From Streptomyces sp. NBC_01216 (lineage in GTDB: Bacteria; Actinomycetota; Actinomycetes; Streptomycetales; Streptomycetaceae), in assembly GCF_035994945.1 (NCBI RefSeq), contig NZ_CP108677.1:2852001-2916000 (forward strand): a stretch of 64,000 nt of DNA. The letters are read 5' to 3'. Below, piece after piece: positions 59,621 to 64,000 of this stretch (its first letter is position 1; every line of letters begins with the position of its first letter). The position numbers and the translations under genes were made by a program. The notes under the pieces are model-generated. The model was not told the DNA's origin and searched no databases. It saw only the letters and a list, made by a program, of their open reading frames with translations.

Positions 59621-59991
59621 GCGGCGGCCTCGGTCTTCTCGTCGTCGGACGCCGCTCGGTGTGTGTCGGCCGGGCCGTCGGTGCCGGTCTCCGCGGTGTC
59701 GCGGAGCCGGTCGATGTCCGAGGTGCCGCGGTTGCGGTAGACCATCAGGACGATCGCGAGGCCGATGCCGATCTCCGCGGCGGCGATGGCGATGGTGAAC
59801 AGGGTGAGCGCCTGGCCGGCGTGCAGGGTGTCGCGGAGCCAGACGTCGAAGGCGACCAGGTTGAGGTTGACCGCGTTGAGCATCAGCTCCACGGACATCA
59901 GGACCAGGATCGCGTTGCGGCGGGCGAGGACGCCGTAGAGGCCGACGCAGAAGAGCAGGGCGGCGAGGACGGCGGGGTAGGCGAGGTGCAT
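59617..59991 (-). CDS. nuoK: NADH-quinone oxidoreductase subunit K
   Basis: 124 residues, three membrane helices with the conserved Glu ([18 protein letters not shown] and [17 protein letters not shown]). The C-terminus has an acidic polar extension ([20 protein letters not shown]) not found in E. coli NuoK (100 residues). Shares one base with nuoJ. Confidence 0.95.
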   Translation of the reverse strand: MHLAYPAVLAALLFCVGLYGVLARRNAILVLMSVELMLNAVNLNLVAFDVWLRDTLHAGQALTLFTIAIAAAEIGIGLAIVLMVYRNRGTSDIDRLRDTAETGTDGPADTHRAASDDEKTEAAA

Positions 59992-60548
59992 CAGCGCTGC
60001 CCCTCCGGGGTCTCGGGGTCCCTGCGGGAGAGCACGATCGCGCCGACCAGGGCGGCGAGCAGGAGGACGGAGAGCGCCTCGAAGGGCAGCACCCAGTGTC
60101 GGAAGAGGAACTCGCCGGTGACGGCGGTGGACCCCTGGGCCGGTCCGTCGAGCTCGATCCAGGTGGTGCGGAACGCGTCGACGACGACCCAGACGAGCGA
60201 GGCGGCGGCGGCCAGGGCGACCACGAGGGCGACCGGGCGGTTGCCCGAGTCGGCGTCAGGGGAGCGGCCGATGGGGGCCTTGGTGAGCATGAGGCCGAAG
60301 AGGAGGAGGACGACGACGGAGCCGACGTAGATGAGGACCTGCACCCAGGCGATGAACTCGGCTGTCAGGAGCAGGTACTCGACGGCGACGCCGCCGAGCG
60401 CGACGACCAGCCACAGGGCGGCGTGGACGAGCTGCCGGGTGGTCACGCTGACGACGGCCGCGCCGAGGGTGACGAGGCCGACGAGGACGAAGGCGATCTC
60501 GACGCCGGACGGCGAGAGGAAGGCGGGGGTCTGTGTCGCGAGCGTCAC
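59991..60548 (-). CDS. nuoJ: NADH-quinone oxidoreductase subunit J
   Basis: 185 residues, five helices. [40 protein letters not shown] (pi-bulge helix) and [20 protein letters not shown] identify it. GTG start in a GTGA overlap with nuoI. Confidence 0.95.
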   Translation of the reverse strand: MTLATQTPAFLSPSGVEIAFVLVGLVTLGAAVVSVTTRQLVHAALWLVVALGGVAVEYLLLTAEFIAWVQVLIYVGSVVVLLLFGLMLTKAPIGRSPDADSGNRPVALVVALAAAASLVWVVVDAFRTTWIELDGPAQGSTAVTGEFLFRHWVLPFEALSVLLLAALVGAIVLSRRDPETPEGQR

Positions 60549-61234
60549 CGCTGTTCCCCCTCCGGGTCGTCGTTCGCGGTCCCGGTCCGGGTCCCGTCGC
60601 CGGGGGTTCCGCCGGTGGTTCCGCTCTGCGCCGCCTCGGCCTGGGCCGCTGCCGCTGCCTGGGCGGCGGCGGCCTTCTCGGCGGCCTTGCGCGCCGCGGC
60701 GATCTCCTTGGGCTCCTCCGCCCGGGGGTCGAGCGCGGGCGGCTCGGGGACGGTCCACATCCATTCGCGGAGCTTGTCGCGCTCGTGGGTGAGTTCGTGG
60801 ATGTCGGTCTCCGCGTACTCGAACTCGGGCGACCAGAAGAGCGCGTCGAAGGGACAGACCTCGATGCAGATGCCGCAGTACATGCAGAGCGAGAAGTCGA
60901 TCGCGAAGCGGTCGAGGACGTTGCGGCTGCGCTCGCGCCCGCCGGGGGCGGCCGCCGGGACCGTCTCCTTGTGGGAGTCGATGTAGATGCACCAGTCGGG
61001 GCATTCGCGGGCACAGAGCATGCAGACCGTGCAGTTCTCCTCGAACAGCCCGATCACCCCGCGCGTGCGGGGCGGCAGTGCGGGCTGGGCGTCCGGGTAC
61101 TGCGCGGTGTGCGCGCGCTTCGTCATCGTGCGGAACGTGACGGCGAGGCCCTTGGCGAGGCCCGAGCCGGGGAAGGAACGGGCCCGGCCGGAGGGTGTCG
61201 AGGGGGGACGGTGGTCGGGGGACGCGGTGGGCAT
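60545..61234 (-). CDS. nuoI: NADH-quinone oxidoreductase subunit I, two [4Fe-4S]
   Basis: 229 residues. Two complete ferredoxin motifs: Cys68, 71, 74 with Cys78 ([12 protein letters not shown]) and Cys117, 120, 123 with Cys127 ([12 protein letters not shown]). A long Ala-rich and Gly/Thr-rich C-terminal tail (from about residue 180) is unusual. It carries electrons towards the N2 cluster. TAATG overlap with nuoH. Confidence 0.95.
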   Translation of the reverse strand: MPTASPDHRPPSTPSGRARSFPGSGLAKGLAVTFRTMTKRAHTAQYPDAQPALPPRTRGVIGLFEENCTVCMLCARECPDWCIYIDSHKETVPAAAPGGRERSRNVLDRFAIDFSLCMYCGICIEVCPFDALFWSPEFEYAETDIHELTHERDKLREWMWTVPEPPALDPRAEEPKEIAAARKAAEKAAAAQAAAAAQAEAAQSGTTGGTPGDGTRTGTANDDPEGEQR

Positions 61235-62202
61235 TACTGGATCGCCACCTTCACGATGCCGGTGAGCGCGATCTGCGCGAGGGCGAGCGGGACGAGCGTC
61301 GTCCAGGCGAGCTTCTGGAGCTGGTCCTCGCGCAGGCGCGGGTAGCTCACGCGGAGCCAGATGACGACGAAGGCGAGGACCGCGGTCTTCAGCAGGGTCC
61401 AGACCCAGCCGAGGCCGTCGGCGCCGAACGGTCCGTGCCAGCCGCCGAGGAAGAGGACGGTGGTCAGGCCGCAGAGGACGACGATGCCGGCGTACTCGGC
61501 GAGCAGGAAGAGCGCGAACCTCAGGCCGGTGTACTCGGTGTAGGCGCCGAAGATGATCTCCGAGTCGGCGATCGGCATGTCGAACGGGGGACGCTGCAGT
61601 TCGGCGAGACCGGCGACGAAGAAGACGAGGGCGCCGACGATCTGCCAGGGCAGCCACCACCACTCGAAGGCGTCGAGGATGCCGGGGAGGGAGACGGTGC
61701 CCGCGGCCATCGCGACGGAGGCGGCGGCGAGGAGCATCGGCAGCTCGTAGGCGAGGAGCTGGGCGGCCGTGCGGAGTCCGCCGAGCAGGGAGAACTTGTT
61801 GGCGGACGCCCATCCGGCCATGAGGCTGCCGAGGACGCCGATGCCCATGACGGCGAGCACGAAGAAGATGCCCGCGTCGACGGCCTGCCCGACGGCTCCC
61901 CCGCCGGGCCCGACCGGGATGGCGACGAGGACGAGGAGGTACGGGAGCAGGGCGACGGCGGGCGCGAGCTGGAAGACGCGGCGGTCGGCGTCGGCCGGCA
62001 CCACGTCCTCCTTCTGCGCGAACTTCACGCCGTCGGCGACGAGCTGTGCCCAGCCGTGGAAGCCGCCGGCGTACATGGGTCCGAGGCGGCCCTGCATGTG
62101 GGCCATGACCTTGTGCTCGGTCTGCCCCACGACGAGGGGGAGGACGAGGAACACGGCGAAGACGACGAGCAGCCGGAGGGCGACGTCGAGTGCGTCGTTC
62201 AC
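61234..62202 (-). CDS. nuoH: NADH-quinone oxidoreductase subunit H
   Basis: 322 residues, eight-helix membrane subunit at the quinone site. [60 protein letters not shown] and [19 protein letters not shown] are diagnostic. GTG start overlapping nuoC by GTGA; no nuoD, E, F or G intervenes between nuoC and this gene. Confidence 0.95.
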   Translation of the reverse strand: MNDALDVALRLLVVFAVFLVLPLVVGQTEHKVMAHMQGRLGPMYAGGFHGWAQLVADGVKFAQKEDVVPADADRRVFQLAPAVALLPYLLVLVAIPVGPGGGAVGQAVDAGIFFVLAVMGIGVLGSLMAGWASANKFSLLGGLRTAAQLLAYELPMLLAAASVAMAAGTVSLPGILDAFEWWWLPWQIVGALVFFVAGLAELQRPPFDMPIADSEIIFGAYTEYTGLRFALFLLAEYAGIVVLCGLTTVLFLGGWHGPFGADGLGWVWTLLKTAVLAFVVIWLRVSYPRLREDQLQKLAWTTLVPLALAQIALTGIVKVAIQ

Positions 62203-63344
62203 GCGGGATCGCCTCCGGCGGGGTCGGTGGTGGGTGGGCTCGCGGACGGGTCGTCGGGCGCGGGCCGGGGGTCGGCTTCGGTGTCGGCTTCGGGCGGTGC
62301 CTGGGCCGCGGGCCGGGGGGCGGCGTCCGGCTCCGGCGCGGGTGCCGGCGTGCCCTGGGCGTCCTTGTCGTCGAAGGCCGGGCGGGGGTGGTGCCAGGGC
62401 GCGTCGGCGCCGCGGGTAAGCGGCGGTGTGGCCGCCGGGGCCGGCTGGTCCACCGCGCCGTCGGCCGCCGGCGCCGCCGCGCGCTGCGTCGCCGACCCCT
62501 GGCTCGCGGAGCGCGAACGACGCCCGGGTGCGGGTGCGGCGGCGGAGTCGGACGGGGGTGCGGATTCGGGCCCACCCGCCGTCTGGCTCGCGGAACCCTC
62601 GGCCGCGGAGCGGGCGCGGCGGGCCGGCGCGGCGGGGGCGCCCTCCGACGGGGCGGCCGGTGTGCCCGGCCGGCCGGCCGGACCCTCGGCGGCCGTGCGG
62701 GCGCGGCGCGGCGGACGGTCGCCGGCCGCGCGGGATGTACGGGCCGGAGCGGGCGGAAGCTGTCCCTTGAGCGGGCCCCACTCGTTCGGGTCCGGGACTC
62801 CCGGCGGGAGCATCTGGCGGCGCTTCGGACCGCCGTGTTCGGACTCGCCCGGTTCCTTGGCGCCCGGCCACGCCTTCGCGACGCGTGCCGCGAGCACGAA
62901 GTCCTTGCGGAGCGGGTGGCCCTCGAAGTTCTCGGGGAGCAGCAGCGGCACCAGGTGGGGGTGGCCGGTGAAGACGACGCCGAACATCTCGTGCGTCTCG
63001 CGCTCGTGCCAGTCCGCGCCCGCGTAGACCGCGACCGCCGTCGGCAGGACCGGGGCGTCGTGCGGGACGGTCGTGCGCAGCAGCATGCGGCGGACGGCCC
63101 CCGGTTCCGGCGCCACCACGTGGGCGCAGACGCGGAAGCCCGTGCCCGGCTCGTCGACGGCGCTCAGCCAGTCGAAGAAGGTGCAGCCCAGTGTGGTGCG
63201 GGCGGTCTCCAGCGCGGCGGTCCACGCGTCGGCGGGGACGTCGACGGTCAGCAGGTCGTACGCCCGCTCGGCCGTGGCCTCCTCGCCGAAGAGCTCGGTG
63301 ACCGCGTCCGGGAGGGTGTCGTACGGGTGCGCGTTCCCGGTCAC
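62199..63344 (-). CDS. nuoC: NADH-quinone oxidoreductase subunit C with long disordered tail
   Basis: 381 residues. The N-terminal 30-kDa domain (about 1-170) has [20 protein letters not shown] and [16 protein letters not shown]. The remaining 200 or so residues are Pro/Ala/Arg-rich and look disordered, with three imperfect repeats around [22 protein letters not shown] and [13 protein letters not shown]. This is not a fused NuoD, which would be 400 residues of a different fold. GTG start, coupled to nuoB. Confidence 0.9.
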   Translation of the reverse strand: MTGNAHPYDTLPDAVTELFGEEATAERAYDLLTVDVPADAWTAALETARTTLGCTFFDWLSAVDEPGTGFRVCAHVVAPEPGAVRRMLLRTTVPHDAPVLPTAVAVYAGADWHERETHEMFGVVFTGHPHLVPLLLPENFEGHPLRKDFVLAARVAKAWPGAKEPGESEHGGPKRRQMLPPGVPDPNEWGPLKGQLPPAPARTSRAAGDRPPRRARTAAEGPAGRPGTPAAPSEGAPAAPARRARSAAEGSASQTAGGPESAPPSDSAAAPAPGRRSRSASQGSATQRAAAPAADGAVDQPAPAATPPLTRGADAPWHHPRPAFDDKDAQGTPAPAPEPDAAPRPAAQAPPEADTEADPRPAPDDPSASPPTTDPAGGDPA

Positions 63345-63934
63345 TCGGTGCCTCCGGACGGCTTCGGCGGGGCGACCGGTCCGCTGGTCAGCTGGGCGAC
63401 GGAGGGCCGCCCCTCCGGCGTCCCGTAGCGCGCGGCCAGCGACTCCCGCGCGATCTTCTCCTGGAGCTTCAGGATTCCCTGGAGCAGCGCCTCCGGGCGC
63501 GGCGGGCAGCCCGGCACGTAGACGTCTACCGGAATGATCTGGTCCACGCCCTTGGTGACCGCGTACGAGTCCCAGTACGGGCCGCCGCAGTTCGAGCAGG
63601 CCCCGAAGGAGATCACGTACTTCGGCTCGGGCATCTGCTCGTAGAGCCGCTTCACCGCCGGAGCCATCTTGTCGGTCACCGTGCCGGAGACGATCATGAG
63701 GTCGGCCTGGCGCGGGCCGGGCGCGAAGGGGATCACGCCGAGCCGGATGAAGTCGTGCCGGGCCATCGACGCGGCGATGAACTCGATCGCGCAGCAGGCG
63801 AGGCCGAAGTTGAAGACCCACAGGCTGTAGCGGCGGCCCCAGTTCAGGACCACCTTCATCGGCTCCGGGGCGAGGCGCGCGAGCGGGCCCAGCTTCGGAG
63901 CGGGCAGCGGGGTGGGCGGCGGGGTCACGTCCAT
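63341..63934 (-). CDS. nuoB: NADH-quinone oxidoreductase subunit B
   Basis: 197 residues. Cluster N2 ligands Cys47, Cys48 ([10 protein letters not shown]), Cys113 (GACSNCGG) and Cys143 ([11 protein letters not shown]). [20 protein letters not shown] is conserved. A Pro-rich N-terminus and a polar C-terminal tail extend the core. It overlaps nuoA by ten bases and nuoC by four. Confidence 0.95.
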   Translation of the reverse strand: MDVTPPPTPLPAPKLGPLARLAPEPMKVVLNWGRRYSLWVFNFGLACCAIEFIAASMARHDFIRLGVIPFAPGPRQADLMIVSGTVTDKMAPAVKRLYEQMPEPKYVISFGACSNCGGPYWDSYAVTKGVDQIIPVDVYVPGCPPRPEALLQGILKLQEKIARESLAARYGTPEGRPSVAQLTSGPVAPPKPSGGTE

Positions 63935-64000
63935 GTCAGGACGCCCTTCTTGTACGCGTAGAGCAGGCCCACGGCCAGGAAGCCGAGGAAGATGAACATC
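63925..64000 (-). CDS. nuoA: NADH-quinone oxidoreductase subunit A, C-terminal end
   Basis: Only the last 24 residues are visible ([20 protein letters not shown], then LTWT), including part of the third membrane helix and the basic end typical of NuoA. The gene begins outside the window. Confidence 0.8.
   Translation of the reverse strand, partial: MFIFLGFLAVGLLYAYKKGVLTWT

Noticed and set aside
62199-63344. NuoC-NuoD fusion
   Set aside because: The C-terminal half is disordered Pro/Ala/Arg-rich sequence without any NuoD motif.

Overview
This is a high-GC actinobacterial chromosome segment, almost certainly Streptomyces or a close relative such as Kitasatospora. The evidence is the strong G/C third-position bias, many GTG/TTG starts, a WhiB-like protein, the L33–tRNA–Had-like dehydratase arrangement typical of actinobacteria, and the gene order tuf-fusA-rpsG-rpsL / rpoC-rpoB / rplL-rplJ / rplA-rplK / nusG-secE-tRNA-Trp read along the minus strand.

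Layout. 1-7258: minus-strand core: a secreted PGRP-type amidase (3' end outside the window), tuf, fusA, rpsG, rpsL with a clear promoter, and a conserved hypothetical gene. 7471-23005: an accessory island between the rpsL operon and rpoBC. It holds regulators (XRE, WhiB-like, zinc-ribbon, MerR-like HTH), a small gene under a near-consensus SOS box, and a 12.9-kb plus-strand module that encodes a complete non-contractile phage tail: terminator, tube, chaperones with a -1 frameshift, two tandem tape-measure paralogues, distal tail protein, hub, fibres, amidase endolysin, holin and a holin-accessory protein. No capsid, portal, terminase, integrase or replication gene is present. 23259-24949: a PQQ-propeller membrane protein and a gene fragment. 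25050-38629: rpoC, rpoB, rplL, rplJ, a lipoprotein gene, rplA, rplK, nusG, secE, tRNA-Trp. 38833-54427: housekeeping genes: PLP aminotransferase, adenosine deaminase, murB, a TetR/MFS efflux pair, a Had-like dehydratase pair, rpmG, tRNA-Met, tRNA-Thr, a degenerate amidohydrolase, an NAD(P)-binding protein, tRNA-Tyr, yajQ, ogt-alkB, a GlsB-like protein, an APC transporter, yccF-htpX and mscL. 54462-64000: a translationally coupled minus-strand NDH-1 operon in the order nuoA-B-C-H-I-J-K-L-M-N, with no nuoD, E, F or G.

The most interesting system is the tail-only island. Its content and fixed place among essential transcription/translation genes suggest a domesticated F-type tailocin (phage-tail-like bacteriocin). 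Expression is probably linked to DNA damage through the SOS box at 9882-9897 and tuned by the XRE regulator, since recurrent GTTGC-type sites occur in the regulatory region and one overlaps the -35 box of the structural promoter. Amidase and holin would release particles by lysis. Other notable points are the paired tape measures, a foreign-looking gene pair inserted between chaperones and tape measures, and a family of GAGCCTGTCGGGTG palindromes at gene 3' ends.
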